A stretch of 64,000 nucleotides of DNA from positions 62,001-126,000 of the forward strand of contig NZ_RYDL01000004.1 in assembly GCF_003968755.1 (NCBI RefSeq), read 5' to 3'. This document shows positions 21,742-30,895 of the stretch, one piece after another (the stretch's first letter is position 1; every line of letters starts with the position of its first letter). The translations under genes and the position numbers were made by a program. This DNA comes from Flavobacterium sp. RSP15 (GTDB lineage Bacteria > Bacteroidota > Bacteroidia > Flavobacteriales > Flavobacteriaceae). The notes below the pieces were generated by a model, which was given only the letters and a program-made list of their open reading frames with translations, had not been told where the DNA came from and did not search any database.

Positions 21742-24657
21742 TTATTTCAAACAGCTTTTTAGAATCGTGATCGGATGCAAGGCTTTTCTACTGGTACCAT
21801 CAAAAATCTGATGGCGGCAACTAGTTCCTGCCGCTGCAATAGCCACTGTTGCATCAGTAGCTCTTATTTTTGGGAACAAGGTGTCTTCTCCCATTTGCAT
21901 GCTGATTTCATAATGTTCTTTTTCATAACCAAAAGAGCCAGCCATACCACAACAACCCGAATTATAAATAGTAACTGAACTATTTTTAGGGACATTCAAC
22001 ATTACAAAAGTTGCTTCCATAGTACTCAATGACTTCTGGTGACAATGTCCGTGAATTTTTATTGTTTTTGCAACATCAGAAAATTGATCGGGATGAATTT
22101 TGCCTTTTGTAATTTCATTTTTAAAAAACTCTTCAATCGTAAATACATGTTGTGCTAATTTTTCAGCACCTTCCTTATCGTCAGCCAATCGAATGTATTC
22201 ATCTCTAAAGGTCAATATTGCTGAAGGTTCTATTCCTATCAACGGAAAATCAGTAGTAACATAATCCGAAAAAACAGCTACGTTTATGTTTGCGATTGCT
22301 TTGGCTTCTTCCAGAAAACCTTTAGAGATAAAAGCCCTTCCGCTTTCCTCATGATCCACCATAATTACTTCATATCCTAATGCTGTCAATAACTCGTAAG
22401 CATCAATGCCTACTGAAACATCATAAAAATTAGTAAATTCATCACAAAACAAACATACTTTTCCGTTTACAAAAGAATCACTTGGTGCTTGATTCCAATT
22501 TTTCTCATACCATTTTCTAAAGGTTTGCTGAGCCAGAGGCGGTACTTCTCTTTTTGAGGCAATTCCCATGGTTTTTTTTACCAAAGGCAAGTTCAGCATG
22601 AAATTCGTAAACTTTGGAGTGATACTCCCCAGTCCATTCAATTTCGCATTAAAAGCAAATACTTTATTGCGCCATGAAAATCCATTCGCTTTTTGATAGT
22701 GGTACAGAAACTCTGATTTCATTGCTGCCACATCCACATTACTGGGACATTCACTGGCACATGCCTTGCAGCTCACACACAACTCAAATACCTTATATAA
22801 TTCTTCATGATCGAACTTATTGTCTTTTTCTGAATGCGTCAAATATTCCCGCAGCGCATTGGCTCTGGCGCGCGTCGTATCTTTTTCATTCCGCGTGGCG
22901 CGATAGCTAGGACACAAGGTTCCTCCAGCCGAAGGTAATTTTCTGCAATCACCAGAACCATTACATTTTTCCGCAGCACGCAAAATCCCCATACTATCAG
23001 AGAAATCCTGAATAGTTTGTATTTCCGGTTCTACTCTCCCCGCTTCCATCCGAAGATTTTCGTCCATTTTGAAAGCGTTTACAATTTTTCCCACATTCAA
23101 AATGGTGTTGGGGTCAAAAGCATGTTTGATTCTTTTCAATAATTCATAATTCTGTTCTCCAATCATAAAAGGTAAAAACTCTCCACGAACAATACCATCC
23201 CCATGTTCCCCGCTCAAGGAACCTCTATATTTTTTGACTAAAACAGCCACTTCGGTTGCGATGTTTCTAAATTGGTGTATCCCTTCTTTTGTTTTCAAAT
23301 TCAAAACCGGACGCAAATGCAATTCTCCTGCACCGGCATGCGCATAATAAATAGCACTTTGACCATGACGCTCCATCATTGCGGAGAATTCAGCAATATA
23401 ATTAGGTAAGTCACTCAATTCAACAGCGGTATCTTCAATAGAATCTGCCGCTTTATTGTCGCCAACAATACTGCCTAAAAGTCCAAGACCTGCTTTTCTC
23501 AGCTCATTTACTTTATCTATATCTGCTCCGTAAATTTTTGGTAAAGCATACCCAAAATTATTTCGTTCTAAATCGGAAATCAAAGCATTGGCCTGTAATT
23601 CAGCATCTTCCATACTGTGATACGAGGCTACTTCAAGCATGATAACCGCTTTTGGTTCTCCTTGAATGAAAAATCTATTTTTAGCCTGTTCCCGGTTGGT
23701 TTTGGTACAATCTAATATTGTGTCATCCATCATTTCACAAGTGTACAAATGGTGTTTCATTGCGGTAACCACAGCTTCTAAACTTTCCTGAATAGAATGA
23801 AAATGGGCCACTACCATCACATTATTTGTTGGCGGTAGCGGATCTACTTTCAGCGTAATTTCAGTGGTAAATGCTAAAGTTCCTTCGCTTCCACAAAGGA
23901 GTTTTCCCAGATTTATAGTACTTTCGGTTCCTCCAAAAAGTTCCGATTTCAATACTAAATCAACTGCATATCCGGTGTTTCTTCTGTGAATTTCAGGTTT
24001 CGGAAATTCTTTTGTAATCTCTTTTTGGTTTTCTGTGTTCGAAAGTTCCTCATAAATAGTCTTGTAAATAGAACTTTCAAGCGTTTTCCCTTTTGTTTTT
24101 TCAATGAATTCAGCAGAAGTCATTTCTTTAAATACTGCCGAACTTCCATCACTCAAAACTGCTTTAATTTCCACAATTTTATCTCGGGTAACTCCGTACC
24201 GAATTGATGTAGTTCCAGATGAATTATTGCCTACCATTCCGCCTATCATACAACGATTGGAAGTCGAAGTATTGGGACCAAAAAACAATCCGTGCGGTTT
24301 TAAATATAAATTCAGTTCATCCCGAATTACTCCTGGTTGCACGGTAACGGTTTTTTTAATAGAATCAAAAGCAACAATCTTTGTAAAATGTTTCGAAACA
24401 TCCACGATTATTCCACTACCTACAGTTTGACCTGCCAATGAAGTTCCGGCAGTTCTAGGCGTAATTGAAATTTTATTTTTTGCTGCAAAGCGAATAATTT
24501 TTACAATATCTTCCTCTGTTTTTGGAATCGCTACAGCAAGCGGCAGGATCCTGTAGGCCGAAGCGTCAGTGGCATACAATGTTTTATGAAGGTCATCATA
24601 TAAAAGAATGCCTTCTAATGATTGAGATAGTTCTTGTAACGGAGGCGTAATTGACAT
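21742..24657 (-). CDS. FAD-linked dehydrogenase fused to Fe-S reductase domains (GlcD/GlpC type, D-2-hydroxyacid oxidation)
   Basis: This 971-residue fusion has a PCMH-type FAD-binding domain in the N-terminal third (GTSLAGQTVGSG, MVGNNSSGTTS), the FAD-oxidase C domain (HAGAGELHLRPV, SGEHGDGIVRGE), and then a 4Fe-4S ferredoxin part (CNGSGDC near residue 560; CVSCKACASECPSNVD near 630). It ends with two CCG-type segments (HGHCHQK and NSGCCGMAGSFGYE). The layout matches YdiJ-like D-2-hydroxyglutarate or D-lactate dehydrogenases that pass electrons to the quinone pool. The substrate is not decidable from sequence. Confidence 0.9.
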   Translation of the reverse strand: MSITPPLQELSQSLEGILLYDDLHKTLYATDASAYRILPLAVAIPKTEEDIVKIIRFAAKNKISITPRTAGTSLAGQTVGSGIIVDVSKHFTKIVAFDSIKKTVTVQPGVIRDELNLYLKPHGLFFGPNTSTSNRCMIGGMVGNNSSGTTSIRYGVTRDKIVEIKAVLSDGSSAVFKEMTSAEFIEKTKGKTLESSIYKTIYEELSNTENQKEITKEFPKPEIHRRNTGYAVDLVLKSELFGGTESTINLGKLLCGSEGTLAFTTEITLKVDPLPPTNNVMVVAHFHSIQESLEAVVTAMKHHLYTCEMMDDTILDCTKTNREQAKNRFFIQGEPKAVIMLEVASYHSMEDAELQANALISDLERNNFGYALPKIYGADIDKVNELRKAGLGLLGSIVGDNKAADSIEDTAVELSDLPNYIAEFSAMMERHGQSAIYYAHAGAGELHLRPVLNLKTKEGIHQFRNIATEVAVLVKKYRGSLSGEHGDGIVRGEFLPFMIGEQNYELLKRIKHAFDPNTILNVGKIVNAFKMDENLRMEAGRVEPEIQTIQDFSDSMGILRAAEKCNGSGDCRKLPSAGGTLCPSYRATRNEKDTTRARANALREYLTHSEKDNKFDHEELYKVFELCVSCKACASECPSNVDVAAMKSEFLYHYQKANGFSWRNKVFAFNAKLNGLGSITPKFTNFMLNLPLVKKTMGIASKREVPPLAQQTFRKWYEKNWNQAPSDSFVNGKVCLFCDEFTNFYDVSVGIDAYELLTALGYEVIMVDHEESGRAFISKGFLEEAKAIANINVAVFSDYVTTDFPLIGIEPSAILTFRDEYIRLADDKEGAEKLAQHVFTIEEFFKNEITKGKIHPDQFSDVAKTIKIHGHCHQKSLSTMEATFVMLNVPKNSSVTIYNSGCCGMAGSFGYEKEHYEISMQMGEDTLFPKIRATDATVAIAAAGTSCRHQIFDGTSRKALHPITILKSCLK

Positions 24658-24685
24658 ATTGTGGAGTGAATTGCTGTTATTTTCA

Positions 24686-24693
24686 CAAATATA
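24686..24693 (-). promoter_or_regulatory. Candidate -7 box upstream of the FAD/Fe-S dehydrogenase
   Basis: Read on the minus strand, tatatttg matches the Bacteroidota TAnnTTTG box and lies 28 bases before the ATG. I found no TTG at the usual -33 spacing, so support is partial. Confidence 0.35.
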
Positions 24694-24750
24694 AATATAT
24701 AGTGGTGTATAATTTTAAGAATAAAAGCTAAAGTTTGTGATTTCTTTCTT

Positions 24751-26679
24751 TCAGTAATTAAAACGTTTGAAAGCTTCAATAGCTTCATATTCTGCGAGAC
24801 CTAGATCATCATATAATTTAGCTGTATTCTTATTACGATCTTCGGCTCTTACCCAGAATTCTCTGGAATCATTTCCTTGGAACATCACCCTATCCTTTTG
24901 AGATTGGTGGTATAAAATGGCATGTCTTTTTAATAAAACTTCATCCGGGCTCAAGGGTACAGCCATGTCAATTTCATGAATATCCCATTCATGCCAAGCG
25001 CCTCTGTACAACCATAACCAACAATCATTCATAAAAGGTTTTGATTTCAGTTGTTTCATGGCTTCAAATATCGCATTCAAACATACTTCGTGCGTACCAT
25101 GCGGATCTGCTAAATCTCCCGCTGCAAAAACCTGATGTGGTTTAATTTTTGCAATGATGTCCTTTACGATTTCAACATCTGCAGTTCCTAATGGGTTTTT
25201 CTTAATTTGTCCGGTTTCATAAAAAGGAAGATCTAAAAAGTGTGCATTTTCATCTTTTAAACCAATATATCTAATCGCGGCATACGATTCTCTGCGTCTA
25301 ATAAGTCCTTTCAGTTTTCTAACTTCTAAAGAATCAACTTGATTTTCGGTTTTATAATTTAAAAAGTCAATAATGGCAGTAAAATTAATCTTAGTGACGT
25401 CATCTCCTACAAAATCATTAGAAACTTCGGCAAATTTTAAGGCTTCATCATCTGTAACTGCAATATTTCCTGAGGTTTGATAAACAACATGAACATCATG
25501 TCCTTGTTTAATTAGTTTAGAAAAAGTTCCTCCCATAGAAATCACATCATCATCCGGATGAGGACTAAAAAGAATAATTCTTTTCTTGGCAGGATTAGCT
25601 CTTTCAGGTCGATACGAATCATCTGTATCAGGTTTCCCTCCGGGCCATCCTGTAATAGTATGTTGCAAAACATTAAACATATTTATATTCAAATCGTAAG
25701 CTGAACATTCCTCTTGCGCTAATAGATCCGACATACCGTTATTATTGTAATCCCTATCAGTCAGTTTTAAAATAGATTGATTGGTATGTTGGCACAGCCA
25801 AACTATGGCTTTACTTTTTAGTTCAGGGGTCCAAACACAGGTGTCAACTAACCAGGGCGTTTTAAATCGGGTTAATTCCGAAGCGGCAGATTGGTCTAAA
25901 ACAAATGTGGTATTGGTGTGATTTTGCAAAAAGGTAGCAGGAACTTCAGAGCTGATATCACCTTGGATGGTTCTTTTTATAATATCGGCTTTATTTTGGC
26001 CCCAAGCCATTAAGACAATTCTTTTTGATCGGAGAATTGTTGAAACCCCCATAGTAATTGCTCGCTTAGGAACATTGTCAATCCCATTAAAATCAGAAGA
26101 AGCATCGACTCTTGTAATATGATCCAAAGTGATAATTCGGGTACCGGAATTAATGTGAGATCCTGGTTCATTGAATCCAACGTGACCGGTTCGCCCAATT
26201 CCTAAAAGTTGAAAATCTATTCCACCCACTTCTTTAATTTTCAGCTCATAATCAACACAATATTGATTTAAATCTGCAATAGCTATAGTTCCGTTAGGAA
26301 TGTTAATATTTTCAGGATTAATATCTACGTGATCAAATAGATGCTGCTGCATGAAATAATGATAGCTTTGATTGTTCTCTTTGGTCATTGGATAATACTC
26401 ATCCAAATTAAAGCTAATAACATTACTGAAACTCAAACCTTCTTCTTTGTGGAGGCGCACGAGTTCATCATAGACTTTTATCGGGCTGGAACCTGTTGCT
26501 AAACCCAGAACGCAGGGTAAGTTTTGAGCTTGTTTTAATTTAATCAATTCTGCTATTTCACGGGCAACAATTATTGAAGCTTCCAAAGCATTTTTAAAAA
26601 CCTTATTATGAATTTTTTCAAATCGAGTAGTTTCATATTTGCCTGGCTTAACATAAGATAAAAGTTGAATTGCACTCAT
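24751..26679 (-). CDS. nagB: Glucosamine-6-phosphate deaminase fused to PIG-L/LmbE deacetylase domain
   Basis: The start is set at ATG 26679 because the longer frame begins inside the promoter and would add a hydrophobic segment. The 642-residue protein has an N-terminal NagB domain (GLATGSSP; FNLDEYYP; GIGRTGHVGFNEPGS around residue 166) converting glucosamine-6-phosphate to fructose-6-phosphate and ammonia. A C-terminal PIG-L-type zinc hydrolase follows (FSPHPDDDVI at about 371-380, HGTHEVC further on). PIG-L domains remove N-acetyl groups, so the fusion could both deacetylate and deaminate. No nagA is in the window. A DeoR regulator lies just upstream on the same strand, with a promoter and operator in between. 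Confidence 0.92.
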   Translation of the reverse strand: MSAIQLLSYVKPGKYETTRFEKIHNKVFKNALEASIIVAREIAELIKLKQAQNLPCVLGLATGSSPIKVYDELVRLHKEEGLSFSNVISFNLDEYYPMTKENNQSYHYFMQQHLFDHVDINPENINIPNGTIAIADLNQYCVDYELKIKEVGGIDFQLLGIGRTGHVGFNEPGSHINSGTRIITLDHITRVDASSDFNGIDNVPKRAITMGVSTILRSKRIVLMAWGQNKADIIKRTIQGDISSEVPATFLQNHTNTTFVLDQSAASELTRFKTPWLVDTCVWTPELKSKAIVWLCQHTNQSILKLTDRDYNNNGMSDLLAQEECSAYDLNINMFNVLQHTITGWPGGKPDTDDSYRPERANPAKKRIILFSPHPDDDVISMGGTFSKLIKQGHDVHVVYQTSGNIAVTDDEALKFAEVSNDFVGDDVTKINFTAIIDFLNYKTENQVDSLEVRKLKGLIRRRESYAAIRYIGLKDENAHFLDLPFYETGQIKKNPLGTADVEIVKDIIAKIKPHQVFAAGDLADPHGTHEVCLNAIFEAMKQLKSKPFMNDCWLWLYRGAWHEWDIHEIDMAVPLSPDEVLLKRHAILYHQSQKDRVMFQGNDSREFWVRAEDRNKNTAKLYDDLGLAEYEAIEAFKRFNY

Positions 26680-26711
26680 AATTATTTCGGAATTTAAGAA
26701 TATTAATAAGG

Positions 26712-26742
26712 CAAATATAAAAAACATCCTAAATAAATGCAA
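26712..26742 (-). promoter_or_regulatory. nagB promoter (TTG-N20-TATATTTG)
   Basis: On the minus strand a TTG at 26742-26740 is followed after 20 bases by tatatttg (26719-26712), an exact match to the Bacteroidota -33/-7 pattern. It lies 33 bases before the chosen ATG, which also argues against the longer nagB start. Confidence 0.65.
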
Positions 26743-26750
26743 CTTTATGC
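26738..26750. promoter_or_regulatory. Secondary operator-like half-palindrome over the nagB -33 box
   Basis: The sequence tgcaactttatgc overlaps the TTG of the nagB promoter and resembles the TGCAT...ATGCA palindromes nearby. A repressor bound here would block polymerase. This is inferred from pattern only. Confidence 0.35.
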
Positions 26751-26777
26751 GTTAATTTAGGATGAACTATTAAATAA

Positions 26778-26791
26778 TGCATAATAATGCA
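26778..26791. promoter_or_regulatory. Candidate operator before nagB, TGCATAATAATGCA
   Basis: This near-palindrome sits just after the stop of the DeoR gene and 99 bases before the nagB ATG. Its flanks (aaata before, attta after) also match, on the opposite strand, the perfect palindrome at 27677-27690 in front of susC. It is the best candidate for a shared site of the DeoR-type regulator. Confidence 0.5.
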
Positions 26792-26793
26792 AT

Positions 26794-27543
26794 TTACAAT
26801 ACCTGAACACCGGCTTTAATGTACTCTTCTAATATAGGATTTTTTGGATTTAGATCAGTTATTATAGTATTTAGTTGGTTAAGTTCGCTAACAACGTAAG
26901 GCATTTTAGTATTTAGTTTTTCAGAAGAAACCATCGTAACGACCTTATCTGAAGCTTGCATCATTGCTTTTTTTACAATAGACACTTCGTAACCCATTTC
27001 TGTAAGACCCAAACGAACATTTATACTACTAGCCCCCATAAAACAAATATCTGCTTTTAATTTAGACAATACATGCACCACATCCAATCCAATTGTAACC
27101 ATTGCATTTTTTTGCATTTTTCCTCCTATAAAAATTAACTCAACATTAGAATGTTGTGAGAGTTGCATGGCTATTGGCAAACTATAAGTATAGATAGTTG
27201 CTTTCAGATCAGATGGAATTAATTTAGCAAAAGCAAGGTTTGTAGTTCCCCCACTCATAATAATAACCTGTCCATCAGTAATTAAAGAAAGGGCTTTATT
27301 TCCTATAATATCTTTCTTATCTCGATTCACAATCGCGATATCAAAAATATTAGCAGGCTTATCAATAACAGGAAATGCGCCCCCATATACCTTTTCAAGA
27401 AGACCTTTTTTATTCAATTCTATTAAATCTCTTCGTATTGTATCTTCGGAAATACTCAATTCCAAAGCTAGATCAATAGTACTAACTTTTTGATTTTCAT
27501 GAAGTTTACCCAGAATGTATTTATGTCTTTCTACTTTTAGCAT
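26794..27543 (-). CDS. DeoR/GlpR-type transcriptional regulator of the amino-sugar locus
   Basis: The 249-residue protein has an N-terminal winged helix (RHKYILGKLHENQKVSTIDL...EDTIRRDLIEL) and a C-terminal DeoR effector domain with the phosphosugar-binding GGTTN-type loop (IMSGGTTNLA). Family members bind sugar phosphates and derepress catabolic operons. It is divergent from susC and upstream of nagB, and palindromes TGCATTATAATGCA-type occur on both sides, so it probably controls both. The effector is probably a phosphorylated amino sugar such as GlcNAc-6-P or MurNAc-6-P (inference). Confidence 0.88.
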   Translation of the reverse strand: MLKVERHKYILGKLHENQKVSTIDLALELSISEDTIRRDLIELNKKGLLEKVYGGAFPVIDKPANIFDIAIVNRDKKDIIGNKALSLITDGQVIIMSGGTTNLAFAKLIPSDLKATIYTYSLPIAMQLSQHSNVELIFIGGKMQKNAMVTIGLDVVHVLSKLKADICFMGASSINVRLGLTEMGYEVSIVKKAMMQASDKVVTMVSSEKLNTKMPYVVSELNQLNTIITDLNPKNPILEEYIKAGVQVL

Positions 27544-27623
27544 TTCAATTAATTAAAAATATTGCCAAAGATATAAATATTTGAACTAGAATAAATATAT
27601 GTTGCTATATATTATTTATGAGA

Positions 27624-27643
27624 TGCATTATTTACGTAATGTA
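27624..27643. promoter_or_regulatory. Operator-like sequence tgcattatttacgtaatgta
   Basis: This is an interrupted palindrome (CATTA-6-TAATG) that shares the TGCATTA element with the two stronger candidate operators. It lies 81 bases upstream of the DeoR ATG on the minus strand, so it may serve autoregulation. Confidence 0.35.
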
Positions 27644-27676
27644 AATGATAAAAATGATTCAAAATGAAATTTAAAT

Positions 27677-27690
27677 TGCATTATAATGCA
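27677..27690. promoter_or_regulatory. Candidate operator before susC, perfect palindrome TGCATTATAATGCA
   Basis: This 14-bp perfect palindrome in the DeoR-susC divergent region is nearly identical, with flanks, to 26778-26791 before nagB. It lies about 60 bases upstream of the susC -7 box, a position suited to repression of both divergent genes. Confidence 0.55.
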
Positions 27691-27750
27691 TTATTATCAA
27701 ATAAATTGAAAGATATATTAACAATATCGCATTTATATGCAAATAATGGA

Positions 27751-27758
27751 TATATTTG
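27751..27758 (+). promoter_or_regulatory. susC -7 box TATATTTG
   Basis: This is an exact TAnnTTTG match 30 bases before the susC ATG. No TTG sits at the usual -33 spacing, which would fit a promoter needing activation. A second operator-like element (gcatttatatgca, 27729-27741) lies where -33 would be. Confidence 0.45.
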
Positions 27759-27788
27759 TTTCCTAACCATAAAATAACCTCTATAATT

Positions 27789-30700
27789 ATGAAAAAATTA
27801 TTCCTAATTTTATTATTGTTTTTGTTAACCCTAGGTGCTTTTGCACAAACAAAAACAATTACTGGAACTGTCAAAAACAAAGCGGATGGCATACCTATTC
27901 CTGGGATTACCATCACCTTAGATGAAACTTCTAAAGGTAGCGTTTCGGATCTTGATGGAAAATACAGTATTTCTGCTTCCACAGGAGATGTCCTTACATT
28001 TAGCTATTTAGGATTCGCTACTTCTAAAGTAAAAGTTACTGCAAACAGCAGTACAATTAATGTCGGGATGTCTGAAGAGCTAAATACATTAAATGAAGTG
28101 GTTGTAATGGGATCAACCATTCGAACTACAAGGAAAGAAATGGGTAATGCTGTAACTAGTATTAAGTCGTCAGATTTGGTTAAAACACAACCTAACGGAC
28201 TTGCATCTGCCTTACAAGGCAAAATTGCAGGAGCACAGATCACGCAAAATTCAGGTGATCCCTCAGGAGGGTTTTCAATTAAATTAAGGGGTACTTCTTC
28301 TATTTTGGGAGGGTCTGATCCACTTTATGTTATCGATGGTGTGGTTATCAGTAACAGTAGTGCTAATGTTTCAAATCCTGAGATTGGTGGTAATACAAAC
28401 TTAGTAATAGGACAAAACCGAACTTCCGATATCAATCCAAACGATATTGAAAGTGTAGAAGTCCTTAACGGTGGCGCCGCAGCAGCTATTTATGGATCTC
28501 GTGCAGCAAATGGTGTTGTAATTATTACTACTAAAAAAGGAAAAGCGGGTAAAGATTCGTACACTTTTTCAACAAGTTTGGTTATTAATTCTTTACGCAA
28601 AAAATTAGATGTCAATCTTGTAAATAAACAATTTGAAATACCTGCAGCTAGTGGAGCATTATTTCCAATTACTGGATTTTCTGCTAGTTCAGCCACTACT
28701 GTCCCTGTAAGTCGAGGTTTAAATCAAGCTGGGGTTCCTCAAGGGCTTACAAATATGGACACTCGTTTGAAGGATGTAACTCGTTATGATTTTCAGGATG
28801 ATATTTTCACCACTGGTATTGGTACTGACACGTACTTCTCAGTCGCAGGCGGTAATACTAACACTAAGTATTTTGCATCGGTTGGTTATCTAGAAAATGG
28901 TGGTATTGTAAAAAACACCGATTACAAAAGACTGGGTCTAAATCTTAAAGTTCAAAATAAAATCAACGAAAAGCTTTCTGCTTCCTTTGGAGTAAATTAT
29001 GTTACCTCTCGCTCTGAAGACAAGCCTGATGGGAATGTTTTTTACAGTCCGATGAATTCTTCGACGATAAACAATAATATTTATGACATATCTACACGCG
29101 ATAGTAATGGTAATTTATTAGCAGTTGATCCAGGTCGTGTTAATCCACTCTCTGTTATTGAAACTTTCAAATTTGGACAGCAAACCGATCGTGTGATCGC
29201 AAATGTACTGTTGAATTACAAGCCTTTTAAAAATTTCAATGCTGACTTTATTGTTGGTTTAGACAATTTTAACCAAAAAGGATTTGGCTTTATTCCTAGA
29301 TTCCCTTATTCACCTGTTAATGTAGGTACTTATAACGATGGGTTTGTATCAGAAACCGATAATAAAGTTTATCAATTGAACAATGATTTAAATCTTAGGT
29401 ACGTTTGGAATATATCAAAAGATTTTACGGCAACAACTTATGCAGGATACAATGTGCAATATTATAGAGACAAACTTTTTTCTGTTCAAGGAAGAGATTT
29501 AAAACCATTTATTGAAAATATAAATGCTGCCAATACTATAATAGGTGGTTCCGCTTCTTCTGCAGAAACAAATTATAACCTGTGGGGTGTTTATCTTCAA
29601 GAAACTTTCGGCTATAAAAATAAATTATTTGTAACCGCTGCAATTCGACAGGACGCATCCACAATTTTCTCAGCCGATGTAAGAAGACAAATTTATCCAA
29701 AAGTGAGCGGAAGTTATGTGCTTTCCAGCGAGGAGTTTATGAAAGACAGTAAAGTGAGCACTGCAAGACTGCGAGCTTCGTGGGGAGAATCAGGAAACTT
29801 AACGGCGATCGGGGCTTATTCAAGATTTACTAACTATTCTACAGGTAACCTCTTTGAACAAACCTCTTTTACACTTGCGGGGAACAGCCGTGGAAATTTA
29901 GGATTAATACCAGAACGCAATGTATCTTATGAAGTAGGAGCTGATTTTGGATTCTTTAATGATAGATTAACACTTTCTGGAACGTACTATAGAGCCGACA
30001 TTAAAGATTTACTATTGCGTGTACAAGCGGCACCGTCAACTGGCGCAACTTCTTCAATTGAAAATTTAGGCGAAATGACTAATAAAGGGCTAGAATTTAC
30101 TGTGAAAGGTATAGTTGTTAAAAGTGAAGATTTTAACGTTGAGATTTATGGTAACATGAGCCGAAACAGAAATGAAGTTACTAAATTAAATCAACCGTTC
30201 TTTTTATTAGATTCAAATCCAGCGGGTGCTCCGATTGCGGTTCAGCTGAATCGCCCTGTTGGTACTTATTTTGGAAGTTACTATGCACGAAATCCTGATG
30301 GCAGCTTGTTACTTATGCCCGATGGATTACCGCAAACAGAACGCGGAAACACAGCAACTGGAGTAATACAAAGAAATGCAAATGGACAACCGTTTGGTGA
30401 TGTTTTAAATAAAGAGATTGGCGATCCAAATCCAGATTTCATCTATGCTTTTGGCACCAATGTTAACTATAAAAATTGGGGTCTTTCTGTTTTATTGGAT
30501 GGTGTGAGCGGCGGAGATATATGGGATGCTGATTATAGAACACGTCAAGGTACTGGTTCTGGACAATTAGTTGCTCAAGAGTTAAGAGGAGAGTTACCAC
30601 GTGGTTATGTTTATTCTATTTATAACATCCAAGAATTTCGAATTGTTGATGGTAGCTATCTTAAACTAAGAGAAGTTTCAATAAATTACTCTTTTGGTAA

Positions 30701-30884
30701 ATTGAATAACTTCTTTGAGGACTTTACAATAAATCTTAGTGGTCGTAACCTTTATTCATGGGATAAGTTTACAAGCTATGATCCTGAGGTAAATTCTGGT
30801 GGACAATCAGCTGTGGCAAGATATAATTTTGGAACAATTCCAATTCCTCGTACTGTTGCACTAGCGCTTAAATTTAAATTTTAA
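27789..30884 (+). CDS. SusC/RagA-family TonB-dependent outer-membrane transporter
   Basis: The start is placed at ATG 27789 (not the TTG 33 bases earlier), giving 1031 residues with signal peptide MKKLFLILLLFLLTLGAFAQ. It has a carboxypeptidase-regulatory-like domain (residues ~22-95, ITGTVKNKADGIPIPG), a plug domain (LYVIDGVVIS; YGSRAANGVVIITTKKGK) and a long beta-barrel ending LALKFKF. SusC proteins import oligosaccharides with a SusD lid under TonB energy. The downstream genes MurQ, AnmK and NagZ make peptidoglycan fragments the likely substrate. The DeoR operator lies upstream. Confidence 0.93.
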   Translation: MKKLFLILLLFLLTLGAFAQTKTITGTVKNKADGIPIPGITITLDETSKGSVSDLDGKYSISASTGDVLTFSYLGFATSKVKVTANSSTINVGMSEELNTLNEVVVMGSTIRTTRKEMGNAVTSIKSSDLVKTQPNGLASALQGKIAGAQITQNSGDPSGGFSIKLRGTSSILGGSDPLYVIDGVVISNSSANVSNPEIGGNTNLVIGQNRTSDINPNDIESVEVLNGGAAAAIYGSRAANGVVIITTKKGKAGKDSYTFSTSLVINSLRKKLDVNLVNKQFEIPAASGALFPITGFSASSATTVPVSRGLNQAGVPQGLTNMDTRLKDVTRYDFQDDIFTTGIGTDTYFSVAGGNTNTKYFASVGYLENGGIVKNTDYKRLGLNLKVQNKINEKLSASFGVNYVTSRSEDKPDGNVFYSPMNSSTINNNIYDISTRDSNGNLLAVDPGRVNPLSVIETFKFGQQTDRVIANVLLNYKPFKNFNADFIVGLDNFNQKGFGFIPRFPYSPVNVGTYNDGFVSETDNKVYQLNNDLNLRYVWNISKDFTATTYAGYNVQYYRDKLFSVQGRDLKPFIENINAANTIIGGSASSAETNYNLWGVYLQETFGYKNKLFVTAAIRQDASTIFSADVRRQIYPKVSGSYVLSSEEFMKDSKVSTARLRASWGESGNLTAIGAYSRFTNYSTGNLFEQTSFTLAGNSRGNLGLIPERNVSYEVGADFGFFNDRLTLSGTYYRADIKDLLLRVQAAPSTGATSSIENLGEMTNKGLEFTVKGIVVKSEDFNVEIYGNMSRNRNEVTKLNQPFFLLDSNPAGAPIAVQLNRPVGTYFGSYYARNPDGSLLLMPDGLPQTERGNTATGVIQRNANGQPFGDVLNKEIGDPNPDFIYAFGTNVNYKNWGLSVLLDGVSGGDIWDADYRTRQGTGSGQLVAQELRGELPRGYVYSIYNIQEFRIVDGSYLKLREVSINYSFGKLNNFFEDFTINLSGRNLYSWDKFTSYDPEVNSGGQSAVARYNFGTIPIPRTVALALKFKF

Positions 30885-30895
30885 TACAAAGAAAA

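Noticed and set aside
26680..26742. N-terminal extension of NagB with a hydrophobic segment
   Set aside because: It covers the TTG-N20-TATATTTG promoter, and NagB is a cytoplasmic enzyme.
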